Positions 1 through 7,733 of a DNA stretch of 32,638 bases are shown one piece after another. The translations under genes were made by a program, and so were the position numbers. The stretch covers positions 200,390-233,027 of the forward strand of contig DAHZHT010000002.1 in the NCBI GenBank assembly GCA_027406905.1. The letters are read 5' to 3'. Every line of letters begins with the position of its first letter. Within the stretch, counting starts at the first letter, position 1. The DNA comes from Elusimicrobiota bacterium. GTDB taxonomy: Bacteria; Elusimicrobiota; Elusimicrobia; UBA1565; UBA9628. The notes below the pieces were generated by a model that saw only the letters and a program-made list of their open reading frames with translations, made no database searches and was not told the DNA's origin.

Positions 1-251
1 GATTTTTTCCCCAGTTTTGATATTTCCCTTCTCAAACAATCAAAATGAGTTGAAGAGACATTTTTCCGGCAACGCTTAAGCCCTTCAAGATTGTCTCTCT
101 GAACAGGGTTTCTCTTTGGAACAACTTTGACTCTCGCGAAACTTTGGCGCTTATCGGTGGGCAAGGAAGCTCCGGAGATCACCGAACTCAACTGCGCATG
201 GGCAGCGGAAACTTCTAGAGCGAGAAGCGCTGCCGCTATCATTTTCCTCAT
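1..251 (-). CDS. Secreted protein of unknown function, N-terminal part (runs off the left edge)
   Basis: An open frame on the minus strand starts with ATG at 251 and stays open for 83 codons to the window edge. The first 20 residues look like a Sec signal peptide: MRKM, then a hydrophobic stretch (IAAALLALEVSAA), then AHA before Gln, a good signal peptidase I site. The mature part seen so far is basic and contains two Cys (around residues 62 and 74). I do not recognise a family. The ATG lacks a convincing Shine-Dalgarno sequence; instead TATCCT ends six bases upstream, and a 21-base element shared with the 30887 gene lies farther upstream. It follows the GYF_2-like gene by 65 bases, so it may have its own promoter. 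Confidence 0.6.
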   Translation of the reverse strand, partial: MRKMIAAALLALEVSAAHAQLSSVISGASLPTDKRQSFARVKVVPKRNPVQRDNLEGLKRCRKNVSSTHFDCLRREISKLGKK

Positions 252-257
252 GCTTAA

Positions 258-302
258 AGGATAAGCGAAAAACGCCTCTAATGCCTGGGTCCAAAGGCCT
301 AG
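258..302 (-). promoter_or_regulatory. Putative promoter with shared 21-base upstream element
   Basis: Read on the minus strand, 302-282 is CTAGGCCTTT followed by GGACCCAGGCA, then 18 bases, then TATCCT at 263-258, then six bases (TTAAGC) and the ATG at 251. The same architecture, 18/21 identical in the element and with identical spacings, precedes the gene at 30887. The CAGGCA end of the element sits where a -35 box would be. The regulator or sigma factor is unknown. Confidence 0.5.
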
Positions 303-316
303 AGCTTTTCTGGGCC

Positions 317-1546
317 TTACTGTGGATTTTGAGAGGGATTAGAACCCGGAGTTTGACCCTGTCCGCGATTGAGATAGCGATTGAGCTCATCTAAGCTCAT
401 ATTCGCGGCATTTTTGTGCGGACTCCCGGAATTTGCGGGAGCTTTGGGCAAAACCGCTTTTGCGGGTTTAGGAGTTTGGCTTGCCGGAGAAATAGGGCGC
501 GGAAGAGAAGAAGGCCTTGCGGGCGCCGGAATGAACACAGGCTTATGAGCCTTAGATTTTCGAGCCATATCGGTTAAAGAATACGCCGGGGCCTCCGTCA
601 GCGGTTCATCGATAGCATTCCAAAAAAACCTGTTTTGAGCCGCCCAAACCTTGGCCGCATGGGGATTCAAATCAAGCCACGCATTAAAATTAAGGGGCTT
701 AAGGGTCTTATTTTGAACGTCGCAATCAAAAACGTCTTTTCCGCCGGACAGGGACCATGGCGATGGAGAAGACGCTTCCACGCGAACATGAGAATTGGGG
801 AGAGAAAAAGAGCTCCACTGAAAAGCCAGATTTTTTTCAAGAAAAGCCCCTCCCCTGTTTTTCCACTCTTGAGGATTTTGAGCGATTGATATTTCTCCGG
901 AAATAGGGCTTAAGCCCTCCGCTTTCAAAAGGATAAGGGTCTCAAGAGAAAGAGCGCCTAGCGCTTTTTCTTCAAGCAACTCACCCAAGGTCTTAGGAGT
1001 TTTCCATTTTGAAGGCAATAGGACATCCGCGATTCGTCTCGGGTAATTTCTATTTGGAGGCATGATGGGAAAAGCCTTGACTATTTCAACAGCCTGAGAT
1101 CCCATATCTTGAGTCTGGGAAGGAGCTACGGAATGCAACTTGAGCGCTTGGATGCGAGAACTGAAAAAAGAAATGAGTTTTGGAGAAAAATAAACGGCGC
1201 AGGCAAGCAGAATAGACAAAAAGAGTATTTTAAGCCCCGTTTTCCGAGATGGCGGATTTTGCTCTTGAGATTTTTGAGAGTCGTTTTCTTCGTCTTTTTT
1301 CGCCGTCTCGGCCTCTTCCAGATCGGCCAAACGGCCCATCCGGGTTTTTTCGGGAAGCTGGGCTTCCGGACGCGCTTTTTGCGGAGGCGGCTTAATGAGA
1401 TAATATTGAGCTGGTTTCCATTGGTTGGAACTCTGCGCGTTTTCCGGGCAAATGAGACTCTTGGCGTTAAAGCCCGGGAGATTCTTGCGTTCTTCTTCTT
1501 CAAACGGCCCCGTCGGGCCCTTCCCGTCAAAGAACCAGTATCTCAA
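317..1546 (-). CDS. GYF_2-like domain membrane protein with Pro-rich tail
   Basis: 409 residues. Residues 1-50 (RYWFFDGKGPTGPF at the start, QWKPA near 43-47) resemble the GYF_2/DUF4339 domain, a small protein-interaction fold often found at the N terminus of bacterial membrane proteins. A charged linker follows, then one membrane segment at about 105-128, then an outside region that I cannot assign, and a Pro/Ala/Lys-rich tail from about 330. The start is TTG: an in-frame TAA lies three codons upstream and there is no ATG that keeps the GYF-like fold intact. It begins 21 bases after the transketolase C-half stop and is probably co-transcribed with it. No clear Shine-Dalgarno sequence is visible. 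The domain call is tentative and the function unknown. Confidence 0.65.
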   Translation of the reverse strand: MRYWFFDGKGPTGPFEEEERKNLPGFNAKSLICPENAQSSNQWKPAQYYLIKPPPQKARPEAQLPEKTRMGRLADLEEAETAKKDEENDSQKSQEQNPPSRKTGLKILFLSILLACAVYFSPKLISFFSSRIQALKLHSVAPSQTQDMGSQAVEIVKAFPIMPPNRNYPRRIADVLLPSKWKTPKTLGELLEEKALGALSLETLILLKAEGLSPISGEISIAQNPQEWKNRGGAFLEKNLAFQWSSFSLPNSHVRVEASSPSPWSLSGGKDVFDCDVQNKTLKPLNFNAWLDLNPHAAKVWAAQNRFFWNAIDEPLTEAPAYSLTDMARKSKAHKPVFIPAPARPSSLPRPISPASQTPKPAKAVLPKAPANSGSPHKNAANMSLDELNRYLNRGQGQTPGSNPSQNPQ

Positions 1547-1567
1547 AAGAATTTATAGCTCAAAGCG

Positions 1568-2509
1568 CTAATCGAGATTTTTAAGACAGGCCTCGATAAT
1601 ATGCGGAGCGGAAAGGCCGTGTTTATGATAAAGTTCTTCCCCTGTTCCCGATTCCCCGAAGGAATGCGCTCCCAGCCTCACGACCTGGACCGGGGTTTTG
1701 ATTTGGGACACGGCTTCACAAACGGCGCTCCCTAATCCGCCATTGATATTATGATCTTCCACCGTAACGAAGCGAGAGCTGTCCAACGCGAAATTCTCGA
1801 TAGAATCGGGGCCAAAGGGAGACAAGGTCGCCACGTTGACCACCCGCACTTTAAACCCTTTCTCCAAGAGGCCTTTGGCCGCATGAACCGCCGGCCCCAC
1901 CGTCCCGCCGGAAGAAAACACCGTCGCTTGGTAATGCCGAGGTTTTGATTCCGGCTCCCAGACGATATCGGGAACGCCAAAGGCAAAACGATAGTTCGCG
2001 TCGTGAACGTCTTCAAGTTTTTGGCGGGTCAACCTCAAATAAACCGGGCCGTTATTAGCCAAAGCCCAAGCAACCGCCTGTTTGGTTTCAACCGCGTCGG
2101 CGGGCTGCAAGACCGCCATATTGGGAAGAGCCCGCATGGCCGCGATATCTTCCAGCCCCATTTGAGAAGCTCCATCATCTCCAATTCCAAGTCCCGCATG
2201 CGTTCCAACCAACTTGACATTGGTCTTGTTATACGCGACGGCAATGCGAATTGTCTCAAGCCGCCCGATCAAAAAACAGGCGAAACTAGCGGCAAAGGGA
2301 ACTTTCCCGCACAAAGCCAGACCCGCCGCCGCGCCGATCATATTCTGCTCGGCGATTCCGAAATCAAAATGGCGTTCCGGAAATTTTTTCTTAAAATCCT
2401 GGGTCATTGTGGATTTGGACAAATCCGCATCCAGAACCACCAGCTGGGGATTGGCCGGAGCCAACTCCGACAGCGCTTCTCCGAAAGATTCACGAGTCGC
2501 TTTAGGCAT
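1568..2509 (-). CDS. Transketolase, C-terminal subunit
   Basis: 313 residues; the second half of a split transketolase (pyrimidine-binding and C-terminal domains). GIAEQN at residues 51-56 carries the Glu (E54) that activates the ThDP aminopyrimidine ring, followed by the aromatic pyrimidine-pocket segment FAASFACF (about 72-79). HAGLGIGDDGASQMGLED follows at about 104-121. With the N-terminal subunit it should transfer two-carbon ketol units in the non-oxidative pentose phosphate pathway. The ATG at 2509 overlaps the stop of the N half by eight bases and has GGAGG nine bases upstream; an open frame extends farther upstream but lies inside the N-half gene. Related families sharing this domain (DXP synthase, E1 beta) are less likely given the partner. 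Confidence 0.93.
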   Translation of the reverse strand: MPKATRESFGEALSELAPANPQLVVLDADLSKSTMTQDFKKKFPERHFDFGIAEQNMIGAAAGLALCGKVPFAASFACFLIGRLETIRIAVAYNKTNVKLVGTHAGLGIGDDGASQMGLEDIAAMRALPNMAVLQPADAVETKQAVAWALANNGPVYLRLTRQKLEDVHDANYRFAFGVPDIVWEPESKPRHYQATVFSSGGTVGPAVHAAKGLLEKGFKVRVVNVATLSPFGPDSIENFALDSSRFVTVEDHNINGGLGSAVCEAVSQIKTPVQVVRLGAHSFGESGTGEELYHKHGLSAPHIIEACLKNLD

Positions 2510-3341
2510 TGAGTATTTCCTCCACGGCGCGGTCCGCTTCCTCTTTATTAGGAGCCTTTCCGTGCCAAGCAATGACGTTTTCCATGAAACTTACGCCCTT
2601 GCCTTTGACTGTTTTAGCGACAATGGCGTGCGGCATTCCACCGGCCTTTTGCGCTTGAGTGAAAGCCTTCTCAATCTGCGCGAAATCATGGCCGTCGATG
2701 GCTGAAACTTCCCAGCCGAAAGATTTAAGCTTGTCTTCCATCGGATCGATAGGCATCACCTCATCTACATGTCCGTCAATTTGCCCGTTATTGTGATCCA
2801 GAATCATGACCAGGTTGTCGAGCTTAAATTTTGGAGCCGCCATCAAAGCCTCCCAGCATTGCCCTTCCTGAATCTCGCCGTCGCCCAAGATGACATAGGT
2901 CTTGAAATCCTTCTTGTCTAATTTCGCGGCCAGAGCCATTCCAATCCCCACCGAGAGGCCTTGGCCCAAAGAGCCGCTCGAAAATTCGATGCCGGGAAGT
3001 TTCAAGCGATCGGGATGACCCTGAAGGGGGCTTCCCAGTTTTCTCAGCGTCATTAGATTTTCCTTAGGGAAATATCCGGTATAAGCCATCACCGCATAGA
3101 GGGCGGGACAGGCATGTCCCTTCGAGAGAATCACGCGATCTCTCTCCGGCCAATCCGGGCGCTTGGGATCATGGCGTAAAAATTTCAGATAAAGAACCGT
3201 CAGAAGATCGATAACCGATAAAGACCCTCCGGGGTGTCCGGAACCAGCGGCCTCAATCATGCGAATAATATCCACTCTTAACTGTTTGGCCGCCGGCTTG
3301 AACTCGGCCACGTCATTTTGAACTATCGCCACCTTACTCAT
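2502..3341 (-). CDS. Transketolase, N-terminal subunit
   Basis: 279 residues; the ThDP pyrophosphate-binding half. SGHPGG (34-39) and SKGH (73-76) are transketolase signatures, and GDGE (153-156) followed by NNGQ (184-187) forms the GDG-N motif that holds Mg2+ and the ThDP diphosphate. Split transketolases of this size are common in bacteria and archaea, in place of the roughly 660-residue fused enzyme. ATG at 3341 has a strong GGGAGGTGC ribosome site. It is the first gene of a unit continuing into the C half and probably the GYF_2-like gene; the translational overlap suggests equal synthesis of both subunits. Confidence 0.94.
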   Translation of the reverse strand: MSKVAIVQNDVAEFKPAAKQLRVDIIRMIEAAGSGHPGGSLSVIDLLTVLYLKFLRHDPKRPDWPERDRVILSKGHACPALYAVMAYTGYFPKENLMTLRKLGSPLQGHPDRLKLPGIEFSSGSLGQGLSVGIGMALAAKLDKKDFKTYVILGDGEIQEGQCWEALMAAPKFKLDNLVMILDHNNGQIDGHVDEVMPIDPMEDKLKSFGWEVSAIDGHDFAQIEKAFTQAQKAGGMPHAIVAKTVKGKGVSFMENVIAWHGKAPNKEEADRAVEEILNA

Positions 3342-3376
3342 AAAGCACCTCCCAGACCAAGTATTACAAAATGCGC

Positions 3377-3393
3377 ACTATAACTTCATTATA
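3377..3393 (-). promoter_or_regulatory. Putative promoter -10 boxes of the transketolase operon
   Basis: Reading the minus strand, a perfect TATAAT lies at 3393-3388 and a second near-consensus TATAGT at 3382-3377. No good -35 at 16-18 bases is obvious. Either would give a leader of roughly 30-45 bases carrying the GGGAGG ribosome site of the gene starting at 3341. Confidence 0.45.
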
Positions 3394-3429
3394 ACTAAAT
3401 TTGGGAAAAGCAAACTCAAACCTCTGTTT

Positions 3430-4257
3430 TTAATCCATCCCCTGGGTTTTTTTGGGTTTAAGCCAACGGGATTGAGGCATAATTTTCATCGCCGATTCCA
3501 CGAGTTTGAGCCTCAATCTCCCGGCTCGAATTTCACTCGGAGTCTGCCCTGTATTGAATGCCTTAAATCCGGCGGCGATATTCGCGAGATTTTTTTTCTC
3601 TTCCATTCCTCCGTCAAGATGCTCCAAGTGATGGGTCACCATCTGCGCTCGGCTAAAACTATGCATTCTCCCCGTTTTTGAATTATAAAACAAGCGCATA
3701 AATTTCGGGAAGTGAACAGGCATGCATTCAGAAATAAATAGATAGCGACCCTGACGAGAACGCAGGCAATTGCAGACAAAAGTTTCGGGCGTTTTTTTAA
3801 ATTTAAAAATATCGGGGTTGTTTTTTAGAAACCGCATTTCCACGATCGCAAAATCCAACGCAAGCGAGTGCACCTTCTTGATCCATTCCGCGCTCGCCCA
3901 AACCGCTTTTTTGGCCTGCATCAATCGAATATATTTATCAACCAGCCTATCTGAAAAAACCCAGGTGTCGGCTTCCAACAAAACGGCGTATTTAAATTGA
4001 TCTGGAATAAATTGAAGCCCCTCGAGAAGAAGTTGGGAAGAACCTGAAATATGTTCCAGGGGCTCTAACTCTATAACTTTATCGGCTAAAGCGCGAATTT
4101 CATCCGAAATGTCGTATCCCTTCTTGACGCCGTTAGAAACAACGACGACATGATAATCATAAATCTTCCAATATTTGCGAATGACTTCAAGACATACCTT
4201 AAGGTCCGTGGTTCTCTGATGAACTCGAACTAAAACCGCGACGCCGGGACGCTTCAT
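3430..4257 (-). CDS. Probable glycosyltransferase (GT-A/family 2-like)
   Basis: 275 residues. The N terminus (VAVLVRVHQRT, then HVVVVSNG at 36-43) looks like the first beta strands of a GT-A fold. LLEADTW at about 93-99 sits where a DxD-type nucleotide-sugar/metal site is expected, although it reads EAD rather than the usual DxD. The rest is not diagnostic. No membrane segment is seen, so it should act in the cytoplasm or at the inner membrane face. The ATG at 4257 overlaps the stop of the GT9 gene by four bases (ATGA), with GGAGAGGA upstream; earlier in-frame starts lie inside the GT9 gene. The neighbour supports a role in cell-surface glycan assembly. Acceptor and sugar are unknown. Confidence 0.6.
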   Translation of the reverse strand: MKRPGVAVLVRVHQRTTDLKVCLEVIRKYWKIYDYHVVVVSNGVKKGYDISDEIRALADKVIELEPLEHISGSSQLLLEGLQFIPDQFKYAVLLEADTWVFSDRLVDKYIRLMQAKKAVWASAEWIKKVHSLALDFAIVEMRFLKNNPDIFKFKKTPETFVCNCLRSRQGRYLFISECMPVHFPKFMRLFYNSKTGRMHSFSRAQMVTHHLEHLDGGMEEKKNLANIAAGFKAFNTGQTPSEIRAGRLRLKLVESAMKIMPQSRWLKPKKTQGMD

Positions 4258-5255
4258 TTTGAGGATGTCCTCTCCGTAGTTTTCTTGATGGATGCGTAGA
4301 CTTGTTCGACAGCAATGGCGCGACAATTTCTCTCTTCTCCCACCAGCCCCAAATGGCGGTCGCCCGTAATACGCCAAATCTTCCAATCATAACCCATGTA
4401 AAGGGAAAGGGTTGAAACCCCCAGAGCCGCGGCGACATGAGAAGAACCATTGAGACTGGAGACAAACAAGTCCGCTTGCCTAATAAAGGCGGCGGCTTCT
4501 TTTAAAGGCCTGGGACCGATAACATAGGATGGTTCTATTCCGATTTGAGCGGCCAAATTTTCGACCCAGGGCCTTTCTCCCGGGCCGGCAAGGAAAAAAA
4601 GTGAGAAATTTTCAGAACGAAGGCGCTTTCCCAAATCCGCGAATTTTTCCATCGGCCACCGCACCCCTGATTCCCGTTTCAAATCTCCGGGATGAATCAA
4701 GATTCGGGGCCTCGCAAGATTTAAGTTTTGAATTTCACGCTCGGCCAGTTTTTCATCTTCGGAAAATACGCGCAATTCTGGACGAGCTTGATACGGGATA
4801 TCCATCTCCCGTGCAAGAATAGCGTATCTCTCAAGCATCGGGCATTCCCCTTCCGGGAGATGAACTCGAATCTGAAACTTCTCGTTTCCAATTCTCTCAA
4901 ACCCCGCCTTGATTTCAGCGCGAGTCAATTGCGCGAAAATCCAGCCGCCGCGGGAAAAAGCGGGATTGGGATCGAGATCGATATAAAGGTCCCAAATCCC
5001 CGAGGTAAACAAAAATTTTAACAGCCTGAGATTTTGCCCGATATTTTCAGGGCGGCCCAAAACATGAAATCGGTCAATGAAGGGAATCAGCGGCATGACC
5101 GCCGCGCTTTTAGCCGAAGCGACGGCGACGATTTCGGTCTCGGGAAATTTTTCCCTCAAGCCGCGCAAAAAGGGCGTAACGACGACCCAATCGCCTATGC
5201 GGCGCGGATAAAACATCAAAATCCGGCGCGGGCGCTCAAGGGAAAAAACGCCCAT
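4254..5255 (-). CDS. Glycosyltransferase family 9 (heptosyltransferase-like)
   Basis: 333 residues with the GT9 plan. The N-terminal RRIGDWVVVTPFLRGL (about 18-33) contains the catalytic-type Asp after Gly, as in WaaC/WaaF. The C-terminal half has IHPG (187-190) and SSLNGSSHVAAALG (about 266-279), where GT9 proteins bind the nucleotide-sugar. Family members add heptose or related sugars to the lipopolysaccharide inner core. The SHVAAALG stretch departs from the common GPMHLAAALG, so the donor could differ. The chosen ATG (5255) lies one base after the panB stop, with AAAGGA upstream; the longer open frame would overlap panB by 28 codons. It is coupled to the glycosyltransferase gene downstream. 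Confidence 0.85.
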   Translation of the reverse strand: MGVFSLERPRRILMFYPRRIGDWVVVTPFLRGLREKFPETEIVAVASAKSAAVMPLIPFIDRFHVLGRPENIGQNLRLLKFLFTSGIWDLYIDLDPNPAFSRGGWIFAQLTRAEIKAGFERIGNEKFQIRVHLPEGECPMLERYAILAREMDIPYQARPELRVFSEDEKLAEREIQNLNLARPRILIHPGDLKRESGVRWPMEKFADLGKRLRSENFSLFFLAGPGERPWVENLAAQIGIEPSYVIGPRPLKEAAAFIRQADLFVSSLNGSSHVAAALGVSTLSLYMGYDWKIWRITGDRHLGLVGEERNCRAIAVEQVYASIKKTTERTSSK

Positions 5256-5256
5256 T

Positions 5257-6060
5257 TTATCCTTTCGACGAAAAGGAGTGTTCGGAAGCGGGAAAAGCGC
5301 CTTTCCTGACTTCTTGGGAATAGCGCTGGGCCGATTCAATCATGATCTCCCTTAAATTCGCGTAGCGTTTGACGAATTTAAGCGCGGGACCCGCGCTGAG
5401 GCCCCACAAATCGTCGCAGACCAAAATCTGACCGTCGCAAAAAGGACCGGCTCCAATTCCAATCGTGGGAATCGAAACAGCCGCCGTGATTTTTTTCGCC
5501 AAATCAGCCGGCACGCATTCTAAAACCAGGGCAAAAACACCCGCCTTCTCAAGCAATTTCGCCTCCGCTAAAATTTTTTCCGCGCCCTTTAAATCTCGCC
5601 CTTGGACCTTGTATCCTCCCAGGCGATTGACAGATTGTGGAGTTAGCCCCAAATGGCCCATCACGGGAACATGGATTTTCAAAAGCTCCTTAACGACAGG
5701 GACGATCGCTTTTCCCCCTTCGACTTTGACCGCCTGGGCTCCGCCTTCTTTAATCAAGCGCCCGGCATTTTTAAGGGCTTCCTTGAGCTCTATTTCATAA
5801 CTGAGATACGGCATATCCGCGACCAAAAGCGGTCCGGAAATTCCACGTTTGACGGCCTTGACATGGTGAATCATTTCATCCATTGAAACTGGAAGAGTGC
5901 TCTCGTAACCCAGCTTCACCATCCCCAACGAATCTCCAACCAGGACAACATCCACGCCGCTTAAGCTGACAATTTGGGCCGTGGGATAATCATAGGCCGT
6001 TAAGGCGGCGATTTTTTCGCCTTTTCTCTTCATTTCAATAAGGGACAAAGGAGTTTTCAT
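5257..6060 (-). CDS. panB: 3-methyl-2-oxobutanoate hydroxymethyltransferase (PanB)
   Basis: 267 residues, usual length for PanB. It transfers the hydroxymethyl group of 5,10-methylene-THF to alpha-ketoisovalerate to make ketopantoate, the first step of pantothenate/CoA synthesis. Visible family motifs: TAYDYPTA (21-28), VGDSLGMV (41-48, Mg2+ ligand Asp), ADMPYLSYE (81-89), KVEGG (112-116), HLGLTPQSV (136-144), and Glu181 in LECVP, matching the catalytic Glu position of E. coli PanB. Its ATG overlaps the folK stop by four bases. The upstream folate gene fits because PanB uses a folate cofactor. PanC and PanD are not in the window. Confidence 0.96.
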   Translation of the reverse strand: MKTPLSLIEMKRKGEKIAALTAYDYPTAQIVSLSGVDVVLVGDSLGMVKLGYESTLPVSMDEMIHHVKAVKRGISGPLLVADMPYLSYEIELKEALKNAGRLIKEGGAQAVKVEGGKAIVPVVKELLKIHVPVMGHLGLTPQSVNRLGGYKVQGRDLKGAEKILAEAKLLEKAGVFALVLECVPADLAKKITAAVSIPTIGIGAGPFCDGQILVCDDLWGLSAGPALKFVKRYANLREIMIESAQRYSQEVRKGAFPASEHSFSSKG

Positions 6061-6545
6061 GAGAATAATTTAACAGTTCCGGAAATATCCTTCAACCGAG
6101 ACAAGGCTTCTTGAACCGTCGCGCGAGAAGCTAATTTTATCCTGGGGGCGATTTCAGACAACGGAACCAAGACAAAAGCCCTTTTCGCGGCCTCGGGATG
6201 TGGAACCGTTAGCCAAGGAGTTTTGATTCTCGCGTTTCCGTAAGTAATTAAGTCAATATCCAAAGGCCTTGGCCCCCAACGCTTTCCCGGCTTGCGTCCC
6301 GACAAAAACTCAAGGCGCTTAAACTCGATTAAAAGCCCCAGGGCCGTTCTTGTCGTTCTTATTTTGAGCGCGCAATTGAGAAAATCTCGGCGGCTTGGGC
6401 CCAAGGGTTGAGTCTGGTAAACCCGGGATTTTTTCAAGACCTTAACTCCAGGGAGTTTGTCGATATCTGAAATGGCCTGTTTAAGACGCGAAATCCGGTT
6501 TCCTCTATTACTTCCCAAGGCGATAAAACAATCAACGGCTTTCAC
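6057..6545 (-). CDS. folK: 2-amino-4-hydroxy-6-hydroxymethyldihydropteridine diphosphokinase (HPPK)
   Basis: 162 residues, typical for HPPK, which transfers pyrophosphate from ATP to 6-hydroxymethyl-dihydropterin in folate synthesis. FIALGSNRG at the N terminus and WGPRPLDIDL (about 90-99), with the two metal-binding Asp residues, are the family signatures. I choose the GTG at 6545, which places FIALGSN at the usual distance from the start and has GGAAGGA about 12 bases upstream. The ATG at 6572 (nine residues longer) is possible but has no ribosome site. The gene overlaps the membrane protein gene before it by 14 bases and panB after it by four. Confidence 0.93.
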   Translation of the reverse strand: MKAVDCFIALGSNRGNRISRLKQAISDIDKLPGVKVLKKSRVYQTQPLGPSRRDFLNCALKIRTTRTALGLLIEFKRLEFLSGRKPGKRWGPRPLDIDLITYGNARIKTPWLTVPHPEAAKRAFVLVPLSEIAPRIKLASRATVQEALSRLKDISGTVKLFS

Positions 6546-6921
6546 GATCTTTTTTTGTCCTTCCCGCCGCATCCTGATAGCTGCGGTGCAAAACAATCAC
6601 AAGCCCGACTAAAATGATAAACGCTCCGAGATTTCCGATCCAACCGCGAAACACTCCCATCTGGTAGGGAGAACCGCGATAGCCGTAATCGGCCAAGGTT
6701 TTAGATCCAATTAGAACACGCAAAAAAGGCCCGACCTTAGAGAAAAGGCCGCCGTCATAAACCAAAAGCGTCCATAAAAGCCAATAAAGAGCGCCTAAGG
6801 CGGCCAGGCTCGCGACTAGCGCCGCCGCCAAATGGACCGGGTCGTAAATCGGTCGCGACGAATCATCGTCTTCCCCGATCCATTGCGCGCAAAAGTAAGC
6901 AAGAGATTTAAGCCTTCGCAT
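6532..6921 (-). CDS. Small membrane protein of unknown function
   Basis: 129 residues with two clear hydrophobic segments at about 31-54 (HLAAALVASLAALGALYW and onward) and 93-113 (GWIGNLGAFIILVGLVIVL), a charged N terminus (GEDDDSSRP) and a basic C terminus. I recognise no family. Its ATG overlaps the end of dapB by 14 bases and has AGGAAAA immediately upstream. It also overlaps the likely folK start, so it is translated as part of the dapB-folK-panB operon. Its place among biosynthetic genes gives no direct clue to function. Confidence 0.75.
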   Translation of the reverse strand: MRRLKSLAYFCAQWIGEDDDSSRPIYDPVHLAAALVASLAALGALYWLLWTLLVYDGGLFSKVGPFLRVLIGSKTLADYGYRGSPYQMGVFRGWIGNLGAFIILVGLVIVLHRSYQDAAGRTKKDRESR

Positions 6922-7585
6922 TTTTCCTAAATAAATCTTCCATGCCGTAAAGCCCGGGTCTTTGCCTCTTCAGCCAGAAAGCGGCCTCCAAGGCTCCGCG
7001 CGCGAAAACATCCCGGCTGTGCGCGCGATGAGTTATCTCCAAACGCTCAAAAGGCCCCGCCAAAACCACAGTGTGCTCTCCGACAATATCGCCAACTCGC
7101 AAGGAATGGATTTTGGCCTTACCGCCCAAAAGCTGAGCGATATCTTTAGCTGTTCCCGAAGGCGCGTCTTTTTTAGCCTTGTGATGAATTTCGAGAATTG
7201 ACATATCGTAGCGCGGCAGGGCGCGGGAGATTTCGCTCGCCAAACGCTTCATCCAAAAAACTCCCGGGCTGAAATTAGAAGCGAGGAAAACTGGAATTCT
7301 GCGGGAAACCGCTTTAATTTGAGACATCTGAGCCGAAGAAAATCCCGTGACTCCAATGACCACCGGAATTTTTTCCAAGGCGGCTTTTTTTAGAATCGCT
7401 AGCGATCCTTCGGGCGAGGAGAAATCAATGACGAGATCCAAATCCGACCAAAGGGTCCGCGCAAAATTCTCGCGATGAATTAAGGCCGCCAAATGAAAGC
7501 GCGGGTCTTTCGAGACCAAATCGCAAACGCGTCTTCCCATGCGCCCCAAAGCGCCGGCGACGCCCAATCGGATTGGATGGTTCAT
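6908..7585 (-). CDS. dapB: 4-hydroxy-tetrahydrodipicolinate reductase (DapB)
   Basis: 225 residues. It reduces hydroxy-tetrahydrodipicolinate with NAD(P)H in the lysine/diaminopimelate pathway. GVAGALGRMG (8-17) is the nucleotide-binding loop and HHKAKKDAPSGTA (134-146) is the diagnostic catalytic/substrate motif. The protein is shorter than the roughly 270-residue E. coli enzyme but within the range of compact bacterial forms, and both halves are intact. ATG at 7585 has AGAGGT upstream and an extended -10 (TGATAAAAT) at 7606-7598. It is the first gene of a minus-strand operon of six overlapping genes. Confidence 0.95.
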   Translation of the reverse strand: MNHPIRLGVAGALGRMGRRVCDLVSKDPRFHLAALIHRENFARTLWSDLDLVIDFSSPEGSLAILKKAALEKIPVVIGVTGFSSAQMSQIKAVSRRIPVFLASNFSPGVFWMKRLASEISRALPRYDMSILEIHHKAKKDAPSGTAKDIAQLLGGKAKIHSLRVGDIVGEHTVVLAGPFERLEITHRAHSRDVFARGALEAAFWLKRQRPGLYGMEDLFRKNAKA

Positions 7586-7597
7586 AGAGACCTCTGT

Positions 7598-7606
7598 ATT
7601 TTATCA
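7598..7606 (-). promoter_or_regulatory. Extended -10 promoter of the dapB operon
   Basis: On the minus strand 7606-7598 reads TGATAAAAT, a match to the extended -10 TGnTATAAT. Transcription should start near 7591, giving a leader of only about six bases, so the AGAGG before the ATG may lie partly outside the mRNA. No good -35 is visible, as is usual for extended -10 promoters. Confidence 0.5.
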
Positions 7607-7718
7607 GTTTCTCTCCTATCGCCGATATCTTTTACTGAGGAACACCGATAAAAAGCTAAAATATCCTCCAGGGTAGTAAGTTCCGAACCCCGAAGAATAT
7701 CAAGATGAACTGTCTGAA

Positions 7719-7727
7719 TGTTAGGAT
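7719..7727 (+). promoter_or_regulatory. Extended -10 promoter of the restriction island, predicted leaderless
   Basis: TG at 7719-7720, one base, then TAGGAT at 7722-7727, then exactly six bases and the ATG at 7734. Initiation about seven bases after the hexamer would begin the mRNA at the start codon. No Shine-Dalgarno sequence precedes this ATG. Confidence 0.45.
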
Positions 7728-7733
7728 AATTTA

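Noticed and set aside
151..390. 79-codon open frame on the minus strand overlapping the ends of two genes
   Set aside because: It overlaps the GYF_2-like gene tail and the signal-peptide start at 251; the latter has a coherent signal peptide and promoter, whereas this frame is Ser/Arg-rich with no ribosome site.
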